This document shows positions 1 to 6,407 of a stretch of 6,407 nucleotides of DNA, one piece after another. The stretch spans positions 1 through 6,407 of the forward strand of contig CAJCJE010000726.1 of the NCBI GenBank assembly GCA_903970565.1, in the 5' to 3' direction. The stretch comes from Candidatus Melainabacteria bacterium. GTDB lineage: Bacteria > Actinomycetota > Actinomycetes > Mycobacteriales > Pseudonocardiaceae. Below the pieces are notes generated by a model. It was not told the origin of the DNA. It saw only the letters and a list, made by a program, of their open reading frames with translations, and made no database searches. Each line of letters starts with the position of its first letter. Positions within the stretch are counted from its first letter, which is position 1. A program made the translations under genes and the position numbers.

Positions 1-1
1 C

Positions 2-3000
2 ACCAGCCGGCCGAGCCAGGCCATCCGGGACCTGCCGCTGCTCACCGAGGCCGAGCGGCACCGGGTGCTGACCCGGTTCAACGACACGCACCGCGCGCTG
101 CCGGCGGGCAACCTGCCCGAACTCATCGAGGCTCAGGTCGCCGCGCACGGATCGGTGCCGGCGATGGTCGCGCCGGAGGAAACCCTGACCTACCAGGAGT
201 TCAACGAGCGGGCCAACCGGCTGGCGCACCTGATCGCGGCCCGGCACATCGGTCCCGAGCAGACGGTGGCCCTGGTCCTGCCCCGGTCGATGGTCAACAG
301 CCTCGCGCAGGTCGCGGTGTACAAGTCGGGCGCGGCCTATCTGCCGGTCGACCCGGCCTATCCGCCGCAACGCATCCGGCACCTGTTCGACGACGCCCGC
401 CCGGACCTGGTCCTGACCAGCACCGAGTACGCCACGTCGGTACCCGGTGTCGACGGCGCCGAGGTGCTGCTGCTGGACGCGGCGCAGGCCAGGATAGAAC
501 TGGCCGGGCAACCCACGCACGACCTCACCGACGACGACCGGGTCGCGCCGCTGCGGCCGGATCACCCGGCCTACCTGATGTACACCTCGGGTTCGACCGG
601 CACTCCCAAGGGCGTGCGGGTCACCCACGCCGGCCTGGTCAACATCATGGTCACCGGGATCGCCGACTACCGGATCGGAGCGGGCGAGCGGGTCATGCAG
701 TGCGCCTCACCGGCCTTCGACCCGTCCGTGCAGGAACTGGGCATGGCGCTGCTGGCCGGTGCCACGCTGGTGATGCCGCCCACGGGGCCGATCCTCGGCG
801 CCGAACTGCTGGACTTCCTGCGCGAGCACCGGATCAACTACGTCACCGTGCCCCCGGTGGCCCTGGCCACCGTCCCGGACCCGGCCACCGTCGGCGGACT
901 GCCCGACCTGCACACCGTGGTCGTCGGTGGCGACGCCTGCCCGGCCAGCCTTCTGGACCGGTGGGCGCCGGGCCGGTACCTGATCAACGCCTACGGGCCG
1001 ACCGAGGCCACCGTCGCGGTCTGCTGGAGCCGGCCGCTGACGACGGGCTCCGGCGCGCCGCCGCTGGGCGCCCCGATCGACAACACCCAGATCTACGTGC
1101 TGGACAAGGCACTGCGGCCGGTGCCGATCGGCGTGCGCGGCGAGTTGTACGCCGCCGGGGTCGGCCTGGCTCGCGGCTACCACGACCGGCCGGGGCTGAC
1201 CTCGGAGCGGTTCCTCGCCAATCCGTTCGGGGCGCCCGGCAGCCGGATGTACGCGACGGGTGACGTGGTCCGCTGGCGGCCGGACGGCGAGTTGGAATTC
1301 CTCGGGCGGGCCGACGACCAGGTGAAGATCCGGGGTATCCGGATCGAACCCGGTGAGGTCGAGGCCGCGCTGCGCGGCCATGACACGGTCGCCGACGCGG
1401 TGGTGGTCGCGCACGAGGACCCACCGGGGGTGCGGCGACTGGTCGCCTACGTCACCGCGCGGCCGGACACGTCCGCGCCGCGAACGGCGCAGCTGCGCGA
1501 GTTCCTCCGGGGCAGGCTGCCCGAACACCTGGTCCCGGCCGCCTGCGTGGTGCTGGACGCGCTACCGTTGTCCGCCAACGGAAAGCTCGACCGCGCCGCC
1601 CTGCCGGCCCCGGAGTTCGGCGCGGACCAGGCGGAGCACGTCGCGCCGAGTGGGCCGGTGGAGACCGCGCTGGCCGCGATCTGGGCGGAGGTGCTCGGCG
1701 TGGACCGGGTCGGGGCGCAGGACAACTTCTTCGAACTGGGTGGCGACTCGATCCTGAGCATCCAGGTGGTGTCGCTGGCCCGCCAGCGCGGCCTTGCCAT
1801 GAAGTCCAAGGACCTGTTCCTCAACCAGACCGTCGCGGCCCTGGCCGGTCAGGTCACCATGACCGACGACACCGGCCGCGAGAACGCTCCGGTGGTCGGT
1901 TCGGTGCCGCTGACCCCGATCCAGCACTGGTTCTTCGACACGCACACCGCCCGGCCGCAACACTTCAACCAGTCGCTGCTGGTCGAAGTTCCCTCCGATG
2001 TGGACGAACAGGCGCTGGCCGCCGCGCTGGCCGGGCTGCTGGCCCACCACGACGCGCTGCGGATGAGGTTCGAGCGCGACGAGGACGGCCGGTGGCGCCA
2101 GTACAACCCGCCGGTCGAGGACGTCCAGGTCCTGCACGGGCACACCCTGCCCGACGGCGGCGAAGCGGAGCGGCTGGCCGAGGTCGAGCGGGTCGCCGAC
2201 GACCTGCACGCCGGGTTCGACCTCGGCACCGGACCGCTGGTCAAGGCGATGCTGTTCGACGCGGGTGGCGCGCCGACCCGCTACCTGTTCCTGGTTGCGC
2301 ACCACCTGGTGCTGGACGCGGTGTCCTGGCGGATCGTGCTGGCCGACCTGTCCACGGCCTACCAGCAGGCCGTGGCGGGCGGGCCGGTGGATCTCGGGGC
2401 CAGGACGACCTCCTTCCTGGACTGGGCCACCCGGCTGGCCGAACACACCACCACCGGCGGCTTCGCCGGCGAACTGGACCGCTGGGCCGGCGTGAAGTCG
2501 CTCGACCTGCCGGTCGACCATCCCGAACCGTCACGGGAGCAACCGCGATCGCCCAAGGTCGACGTGTCGGTGGGGTTGACCGCCGAGGACACCGAGGCCC
2601 TGCTGCGGCTGGCCCCCGCCGTCTACCGCACCCGGATCAACGACGTCCTGCTCACCGCGCTGGCCAAGGCGGTGACGGACTGGACCGGTGGCTCGGCCGT
2701 ATCGGTCGACCTCGAAGGCCACGGCCGCGAGGAGTTGTTCGACGACATCGACGTGTCCCGCACCGTCGGCTGGTTCACCTCGGTCTATCCGGTTACCATC
2801 GACCTGGCCGATGGCTCCGGGCAGCCGTGGCGGCAGCTGGTGCGATCGGTGCGCCGGCAACTGCGGTCGGTGCCCAACAACGGTCTCGGCTTCGGCGCGC
2901 TGCGCTACCTCGCCGAGCCGGGGATACGCGACCAACTGTCCGATGGGGACGCCTCGATCGCCTTCAACTACCTGGGCCAGTGGGACGGGTCGGCGGGTGG

Positions 3001-3238
3001 TTCGGGCAACCCCGACGACCTGCTGCGCGTCGTGCACGGCTCGATCGGCCAGGAGCACGATCCGGACGCTCCCGACACGCACCTGCTCGAAGTGGCCGGT
3101 GGCGTCCAGGACGGCCGGCTGAGCTTCTCCTGGCTCTACCGGCCCGACCGTCTGGCCGAGCCGACCGTGAGCGCGGTCGCCGAGGGTTTCGCCGCCGCGC
3201 TGCGGGCCATCGCCGAAGACTGCCGGGGGTCGAAGTGA
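2..3238 (+). CDS. Nonribosomal peptide synthetase, C-terminal module (C-domain linker)-A-T-E, 5' partial
   Basis: The frame is open to the left edge. Its first codons encode a typical C-to-A linker ([16 protein letters not shown]), so a condensation domain lies upstream and the GTG at 65 is not the start. Visible length is 1078 residues, numbered from the codon at position 2. Adenylation domain, about 31-535: A3 [11 protein letters not shown] near 194, A5 NAYGPTE near 329, A7 YATGD near 417, and A10 NGKLDR containing the catalytic Lys. Mapped by eye onto PheA, the pocket residues read D-P-Q-T-V-G-A-V-A-K; I cannot assign a substrate. Carrier domain, about 548-618: [10 protein letters not shown] with the phosphopantetheine Ser583 at 1748-1750; the GGDS form is typical of carriers that precede epimerization domains. 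Epimerization domain, about 633-1074: [16 protein letters not shown] (767), [26 protein letters not shown] and FNYLGQ are all intact, so it should be active and yield a D-residue. There is no thioesterase; the protein ends four residues after the last helix. The stop overlaps the exporter start. Confidence 0.96.
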   Translation, partial: TSRPSQAIRDLPLLTEAERHRVLTRFNDTHRALPAGNLPELIEAQVAAHGSVPAMVAPEETLTYQEFNERANRLAHLIAARHIGPEQTVALVLPRSMVNSLAQVAVYKSGAAYLPVDPAYPPQRIRHLFDDARPDLVLTSTEYATSVPGVDGAEVLLLDAAQARIELAGQPTHDLTDDDRVAPLRPDHPAYLMYTSGSTGTPKGVRVTHAGLVNIMVTGIADYRIGAGERVMQCASPAFDPSVQELGMALLAGATLVMPPTGPILGAELLDFLREHRINYVTVPPVALATVPDPATVGGLPDLHTVVVGGDACPASLLDRWAPGRYLINAYGPTEATVAVCWSRPLTTGSGAPPLGAPIDNTQIYVLDKALRPVPIGVRGELYAAGVGLARGYHDRPGLTSERFLANPFGAPGSRMYATGDVVRWRPDGELEFLGRADDQVKIRGIRIEPGEVEAALRGHDTVADAVVVAHEDPPGVRRLVAYVTARPDTSAPRTAQLREFLRGRLPEHLVPAACVVLDALPLSANGKLDRAALPAPEFGADQAEHVAPSGPVETALAAIWAEVLGVDRVGAQDNFFELGGDSILSIQVVSLARQRGLAMKSKDLFLNQTVAALAGQVTMTDDTGRENAPVVGSVPLTPIQHWFFDTHTARPQHFNQSLLVEVPSDVDEQALAAALAGLLAHHDALRMRFERDEDGRWRQYNPPVEDVQVLHGHTLPDGGEAERLAEVERVADDLHAGFDLGTGPLVKAMLFDAGGAPTRYLFLVAHHLVLDAVSWRIVLADLSTAYQQAVAGGPVDLGARTTSFLDWATRLAEHTTTGGFAGELDRWAGVKSLDLPVDHPEPSREQPRSPKVDVSVGLTAEDTEALLRLAPAVYRTRINDVLLTALAKAVTDWTGGSAVSVDLEGHGREELFDDIDVSRTVGWFTSVYPVTIDLADGSGQPWRQLVRSVRRQLRSVPNNGLGFGALRYLAEPGIRDQLSDGDASIAFNYLGQWDGSAGGSGNPDDLLRVVHGSIGQEHDPDAPDTHLLEVAGGVQDGRLSFSWLYRPDRLAEPTVSAVAEGFAAALRAIAEDCRGSK

Positions 3239-4542
3239 CCGAACAGACCGAACAAACCCAACAAACCGATACCGTCGTGGTTCCCCTCGGCCGCAACCGC
3301 AACTACCAGATCCTGTGGGGCAGCCAGGCGCTGTCGATCTTCGGCGTGAACGTGACCTTCATCGCCTTCCCGTTGCTGGTGCTCGCGTTGAGTGGTTCAC
3401 CGGCCATGTCCGGGCTGGTGCTCGGCGTCAGCGCGGCGGCCGAACTCGCCGCCGGCATCCCGGCCGGCGCGCTGGCCGACCGGTGGAACCGCAAGAAGAT
3501 CATGCTGGTCTGCGAGGCGGTGCAGACGGTCACCACGGCCGGGCTCGTGCTCGCGCTGTGGTGGCACCTCGCGAACGTGGTGCTGCTACTGGTCGTCGCG
3601 ACCGTGCTCGGCGCGTGCGAGTCGGTGTTCCGGCCGGCGGAGACGGCGAGCCTGCCGACCCTGGTACCCACCGAACAGGTCTCCGGTGCCGTCGCCGGCA
3701 ACGCGGCCCGCGCCTATCTCGGCAACCTCGGTGGCACCGCGGCCGGCGGTTTCCTGTTCGCGGTGGGCCGGTTCGTGCCCTTCGTCGCCAACCTCGTCGC
3801 GCACGGCTGCTCGTTCCTGGCCCTGCTGTTCCTGCGCCTGCCGCCCCGCGAGCCGGCCCCGAAGGCGCCGGTCCGGCAGCTCGGTCCGGAAATGCTCGCC
3901 GGGCTGCGCTTCATGTGGCAGCAGCGGCACATCCGGGTGACCTCGCTGTGCGCGGTACTGCTCAACCTGTTCTTCAGCGCCTTCTATATCGTGATCATCG
4001 TGCTGGCCAGAACCAGGGGGATGTCCTCCGGGGAGATCGGCATCATGGCCGCGATGCTCGGCGTCGGGGGCATCGCCGGCTCCTTCGCCGCGCCCTATCT
4101 GACCAGGGTGCTGCGCCCGTACCTGTCGATCGCCAGCGTGTTCTGGACGCTGACCGTGCTGACCCCGGTCGCCATCCTGATCCACAACGGCTACCTGATG
4201 GGCCTGCTGTTCGCCGCGATGGCCCTGTTGCCCCCGGCCGCGAACACCGCGATCATCTCCGAGCAGCTGCTGCGCACTCCCGACGAGCTGCGGGGTCGGC
4301 TGTCCGGGGTGCTCGGCGTGCTGGCCGGGGTTGCCACGGCGCTCGGACCGACCCTCGGCGGCGTCCTGGCCCAGGCGCTGCCCGGCGCCGAGGCCGTGCT
4401 GTGCTGCTCGGCCGGTATCGCCGTGGTCACCATCGGGGTCACCGTGAGCCCGACCCTGCGGCACTTCCCGGCGCTGACCACCCCCCTCCCCAAGACCGAA
4501 CTCGCCGCACAACCCACCGAGAAGGGAAATATCGATGGATGA
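3235..4542 (+). CDS. MFS transporter, probable peptide exporter
   Basis: A 435-residue membrane protein with about 12 hydrophobic segments, at roughly 26-52, 57-80, 90-130 (two), 158-201 (two), 234-259, 266-290, 296-317, 320-343, 355-381 and 385-405. MFS motif [14 protein letters not shown], lies at 78-90 between helices 2 and 3. The central cytoplasmic loop (about 202-232), ending [12 protein letters not shown], resembles the MFS_3/EntS-like group of drug and siderophore exporters. By position inside an NRPS operon it probably exports the peptide and may give self-protection; the substrate is inferred. I chose the GTG at 3235 because it overlaps the NRPS stop as GTGA and has a G-rich stretch (3225-3229) just upstream. 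GTG at 3277 is a possible later start. The N-terminus is a short hydrophilic Thr/Glu/Gln repeat ahead of the first helix. The reading frame stays open far upstream inside the NRPS gene, but that part has no transporter character. Confidence 0.93.
   Translation: MTEQTEQTQQTDTVVVPLGRNRNYQILWGSQALSIFGVNVTFIAFPLLVLALSGSPAMSGLVLGVSAAAELAAGIPAGALADRWNRKKIMLVCEAVQTVTTAGLVLALWWHLANVVLLLVVATVLGACESVFRPAETASLPTLVPTEQVSGAVAGNAARAYLGNLGGTAAGGFLFAVGRFVPFVANLVAHGCSFLALLFLRLPPREPAPKAPVRQLGPEMLAGLRFMWQQRHIRVTSLCAVLLNLFFSAFYIVIIVLARTRGMSSGEIGIMAAMLGVGGIAGSFAAPYLTRVLRPYLSIASVFWTLTVLTPVAILIHNGYLMGLLFAAMALLPPAANTAIISEQLLRTPDELRGRLSGVLGVLAGVATALGPTLGGVLAQALPGAEAVLCCSAGIAVVTIGVTVSPTLRHFPALTTPLPKTELAAQPTEKGNIDG
3238..3264 (+). 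repeat. Three 9-nt tandem units at the start of the exporter gene
   Basis: The sequence reads ACCGAACAG, ACCGAACAA, ACCCAACAA, followed by ACCGATACC. It encodes [12 protein letters not shown] directly after the GTG start. It is noticeably A-rich compared with its surroundings. It sits in a non-membrane tail and so may vary in length between strains. Confidence 0.8.
4521..4527 (+). promoter_or_regulatory. Ribosome binding site of the MbtH-like gene
   Basis: GAAGGGA lies 7 nt ahead of the ATG at 4535, inside the last codons of the exporter gene. It is the clearest Shine-Dalgarno match in the window. It decides the MbtH start and suggests that this small protein is translated well even without full coupling to the exporter. 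Confidence 0.75.
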
Positions 4543-4753
4543 GGACAACACCACATACCAGGTGCTGCGCAACGAGGAGGAGCAGTACTCGCTCTGGCCG
4601 CTGGCACTGGCCGTCCCGGACGGCTGGAACGCCGTCGGCAAACAGGGCAGCAAAGCCGACTGCATGTCCTATGTGGACGAAGTATGGACCGACATGAGAC
4701 CACGCAGCCTCCGCGAGCAGATGGCTGACGACGCGAGGAAGCAGCCCCGATGA
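4535..4753 (+). CDS. MbtH-like NRPS accessory protein
   Basis: This 72-residue cytoplasmic protein has the full MbtH-family signature: NEEEQYSLWP (13-22), PDGW (28-31), then AVGKQGSKADCMSYVDEVW (33-51) and TDMRPRSLRE (52-61). The three invariant tryptophans are W21, W31 and W51. Length is normal for the family, about 60-75 residues. MbtH-like proteins bind the adenylation domain and are often needed for its solubility or activity; the likely partner is the A domain of the NRPS encoded upstream, or other modules of the same cluster. The gene overlaps the exporter by 8 nt and the P450 by 4 nt (ATGA), so it is in the middle of a coupled operon. No key residue is missing. Confidence 0.97.
   Translation: MDEDNTTYQVLRNEEEQYSLWPLALAVPDGWNAVGKQGSKADCMSYVDEVWTDMRPRSLREQMADDARKQPR
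4735..4741 (+). promoter_or_regulatory. Ribosome binding site of the P450 gene
   Basis: GAGGAAG lies 8 nt ahead of the ATG at 4750, within the end of the MbtH-like gene. Together with the ATGA overlap it fixes the P450 start and supports coupled translation. Confidence 0.7.
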
Positions 4754-5973
4754 GCCTGACCGACCTCGGCGTGCCGGACACCTGGCCGGAGCCGACCACC
4801 TTCGACGACATGATCGCCTGGTGCCGCGAACAGCGCCGCAACGGCCCGGTGCGCTACAACGAGCACCAGCAGGGCTGGGAGCTGTTCGACCACGCCGATG
4901 TCGCCCGCGTGCTCTCCGACGCGGCGATCTTCTCCTCGGACTTCTCCGGCCTGGCCCCGAGCCAGGAGGATTTCGACCTGTTCATCAAGGGCGACATCAC
5001 CGGGGTCGACCCGCCGCGCCATCGCAAGCTGCGCAACCTGGTCAGCCAGGCGCTCACGCCGAGGACGGTCGCCGCGCTCGGCCCGCAGATCAAGGCGCGC
5101 ACCAACGAACTGCTCGACGGACTCGACGGCGCGAGACAGTTCGATCTCGTCGACGCGCTCGCCGACCCGCTGCCGATCATGGTCATCGCCGAGATGCTCG
5201 GCATCCCGATCACCGACTGGTCGATGCTGCGCGACTGGGCCACCACCATGCTGGGCAGCGACGACGTGCGCGACGACACCACCACCGAGGACATGGCCAA
5301 CGCGCTGAAGGATCTCGCGCCGACCGTGCGGGAACTCAACGCCTACCTGCGGGCCCACGTCCAACACTGCCGCACGCATCCCGGCGAGAACGTCACCAGC
5401 CGGCTGATCGCCGCCGAGGTCGACGGGCAGCGCCTGGACGACGAGGAGATCCTCGGCTTCGTCGGCGCGGTGCTCTCCGCCGGGCACATCACCATGACCG
5501 CGATGCTGACCAGCGCGGTCGTCCTGTTCGAGGACAACCAGGACACCGCGCGCGAGGTGCGCGCCGATCCGGCGCTGCGGCCCTCCGCGCTGGACGAGGT
5601 GATCCGCTGCCGGCCGCCGTTCCCGCAGATCGGCCGCCGCACCACCCAGGAGGTCGAGGTCGCCGGCACGACGATTCCGGCCAACGCGATGGTCTCGCTG
5701 TGGGTGGCCGCCGCCAACCGCGACCCGGCCCGGTTCACCGACCCGGACCGGTTCGACGTCCGCCGCAAGCCGAACCCGCATCTGGCCTACGGTCACGGCA
5801 TCCACTTCTGCGTCGGCGCCCCGCTGGCCAGGCTGGAGGCGTCCGTCGTGCTGGACACCCTGTTCGAGCGCTACCGCGACATCACCATCGCCACCGATTC
5901 ACCGGTCGAGTTCCGCAACCCCTGGCTGATGAGCACGGCCAAGCGGCTGCCCCTGGCGGTGACGCCCGCCTGA
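4750..5973 (+). CDS. Cytochrome P450, probable tailoring oxidase of the peptide
   Basis: A 407-residue soluble bacterial P450 with no membrane anchor, of normal length for the actinobacterial CYP107-like class. In order: the C-helix block DPPRHRKLRNLVSQALTPR (87-105), whose basic residues usually contact haem propionate; I-helix AGHIT (244-248); the K-helix E283-x-x-R286; ANRDPARF (322-329); and haem-binding YGHGIHFCVGAPLAR (347-361) with the proximal ligand Cys354 (codon 5809-5811). Two departures from consensus are visible. The usual Phe opening the haem loop is Tyr347. The acid normally before the I-helix Thr is Ile247. It needs a ferredoxin and a reductase, which are not encoded here. By context it probably hydroxylates or cross-links a carrier-bound amino acid or the peptide; the substrate cannot be read from the sequence. 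It is the last gene of the operon, followed by hairpins. Confidence 0.95.
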   Translation: MSLTDLGVPDTWPEPTTFDDMIAWCREQRRNGPVRYNEHQQGWELFDHADVARVLSDAAIFSSDFSGLAPSQEDFDLFIKGDITGVDPPRHRKLRNLVSQALTPRTVAALGPQIKARTNELLDGLDGARQFDLVDALADPLPIMVIAEMLGIPITDWSMLRDWATTMLGSDDVRDDTTTEDMANALKDLAPTVRELNAYLRAHVQHCRTHPGENVTSRLIAAEVDGQRLDDEEILGFVGAVLSAGHITMTAMLTSAVVLFEDNQDTAREVRADPALRPSALDEVIRCRPPFPQIGRRTTQEVEVAGTTIPANAMVSLWVAAANRDPARFTDPDRFDVRRKPNPHLAYGHGIHFCVGAPLARLEASVVLDTLFERYRDITIATDSPVEFRNPWLMSTAKRLPLAVTPA

Positions 5974-5996
5974 GGCGCCCCGGTGCCCATCCGAGG

Positions 5997-6033
5997 CGCC
6001 GGTGCCGGCGGCCATGTGCCGCCGGCACCGGCG
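5997..6033. terminator. Strong hairpin after the P450, probable terminator
   Basis: A perfect 16-bp inverted repeat pairs 5997-6012 with 6018-6033 around the 5-nt loop CATGT. It starts 24 nt after the P450 stop and is almost pure G/C. There is no T-run on either strand, which is common for actinobacterial terminators. Because genes converge here, it may stop transcripts from both sides. Confidence 0.75.
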
Positions 6034-6040
6034 GGACGAA

Positions 6041-6066
6041 ACCCCGGCGCGGGCGAGGGCCGGGGT
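6041..6066. terminator. Second hairpin between convergent genes
   Basis: ACCCCGGC (6041-6048) pairs perfectly with GCCGGGGT (6059-6066) around a 10-nt loop. It follows the larger hairpin by 7 nt and lies 57 nt past the stop of the minus-strand gene. It is plausibly part of a tandem, bidirectional terminator; on its own it is weaker evidence. Confidence 0.5.
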
Positions 6067-6123
6067 CGCGGACTCCGGGAAGATGAGGGGAGCCCGTGAC
6101 GCCGAGTACCGAGCCCGCAGGGT

Positions 6124-6407
6124 TCAGGTTCGGTCGAGGGTGAACGAGGACACGCCGGCCGTGTTGTCCACCAGGTAGCGGTTGACCGCAGTGTTCCAGC
6201 CGGGGGTGGCCAGCACGGTGCCACCCGCGATGCCGGTGTGCGCCGTGCCGTCGACGCTCGCCTGGCCGGCACCGCCCGCGAGCACCACCTGCGCCGGGAC
6301 ACCGCCGGGCACGCGCACCTCGAAACTGGACGCGCCGCCGGTCATCCGCACCGGAACGGTGCCCTGCGGCGCGGGCAGCACGGCGGTGATCCGGCTGGCG
6401 CCGGCGT
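6124..6407 (-). CDS. C-terminal part of a beta-rich hypothetical protein, 5' partial
   Basis: The frame runs off the right edge: codons upstream of the GTG at 6381 continue in frame (AGASRITAV), so the true start is outside and 93 residues are visible. The sequence is rich in Gly, Ala, Val and Thr with alternating hydrophobic residues, for example SSFEVRVPGGVPAQVVLAGG and later NRYLVDNTAGVSSFTLDR. This pattern suggests stacked beta-strands, like the C-terminal domains of actinobacterial LiaF-like or DUF4097-type proteins. That family link is by recall of pattern and is tentative. The visible part has no membrane segment or catalytic motif. Third codon positions are strongly G/C in this frame, supporting a real gene. 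It converges on the P450 and is probably not part of the peptide cluster. Confidence 0.75.
   Translation of the reverse strand, partial: AGASRITAVLPAPQGTVPVRMTGGASSFEVRVPGGVPAQVVLAGGAGQASVDGTAHTGIAGGTVLATPGWNTAVNRYLVDNTAGVSSFTLDRT

Noticed and set aside
65..67. GTG as the start of the NRPS gene
   Set aside because: The frame is open to the left edge, and the preceding 21 codons encode a standard condensation-to-adenylation linker, so the gene is truncated by the window.
1562..2521. Long open frame on the minus strand opposite the NRPS (also 707-1528)
   Set aside because: Long antisense frames are expected in GC-rich coding DNA; the translations show no recognisable domain and the plus strand carries complete NRPS motifs.
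2092..3234. Upstream extension of the exporter reading frame
   Set aside because: It is Arg/Pro/Gly-rich out-of-frame translation of the epimerization domain; transporter features begin only after 3235.
4669..5805. Long open frame on the minus strand opposite the P450 (also 3586-4665 opposite the exporter)
   Set aside because: Same high-GC artefact: a low-complexity His/Gly/Arg/Val-rich translation opposite genes with complete family motifs.
6096..6143. A 15-codon plus-strand frame starting at GTG behind a GGGGAG stretch
   Set aside because: It is very short, lies after the probable terminators, overlaps the end of the minus-strand gene, and has nothing else in its favour.
1..6407. tRNA or rRNA genes, CRISPR arrays, insertion sequences, phage attachment sites
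   Set aside because: I looked for long repeats, transposase-like frames and tRNA-like cloverleaf patterns and saw none; almost all of the window is accounted for by protein-coding genes.

Overview
The window is very GC-rich, with G or C at nearly every third codon position, GTG as well as ATG starts, and tightly overlapping genes. This points to a high-GC actinobacterium; a Streptomyces or Pseudonocardiaceae-type host is plausible, but the genus cannot be fixed from this sequence. The content is the downstream end of a nonribosomal peptide biosynthetic gene cluster.

Layout. Positions 1-3238 (+) hold the 3' part of a large NRPS gene. It begins in the linker after an upstream condensation domain and continues through one adenylation domain, one carrier domain and one epimerization domain, with no thioesterase. 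Overlapping its stop (GTGA) is an MFS exporter gene (3235-4542). That gene overlaps an MbtH-like gene (4535-4753) by 8 nt, which in turn overlaps a cytochrome P450 gene (4750-5973) through ATGA. All four look like one translationally coupled operon whose promoter lies upstream of the window. Between 5974 and 6123 there is no gene, but there are two strong hairpins that probably end transcription. From the right edge a convergent gene (6407-6124, minus strand) runs inward. It encodes the end of a beta-rich protein unrelated to peptide synthesis, so the cluster probably ends at about 5973.

How the genes work together. The NRPS module activates one amino acid, with help from the MbtH protein, loads it on the carrier domain, joins it to the upstream chain and inverts it to the D form. 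The P450 probably oxidises the carrier-bound residue or the peptide, and the MFS protein probably exports the product. The notable points are a terminal module that stops at an epimerization domain with almost no C-terminal tail, a specificity code I do not recognise, and a P450 lacking the usual I-helix acid. I see no unprecedented system here; the novelty, if any, lies in the peptide and how it is released.
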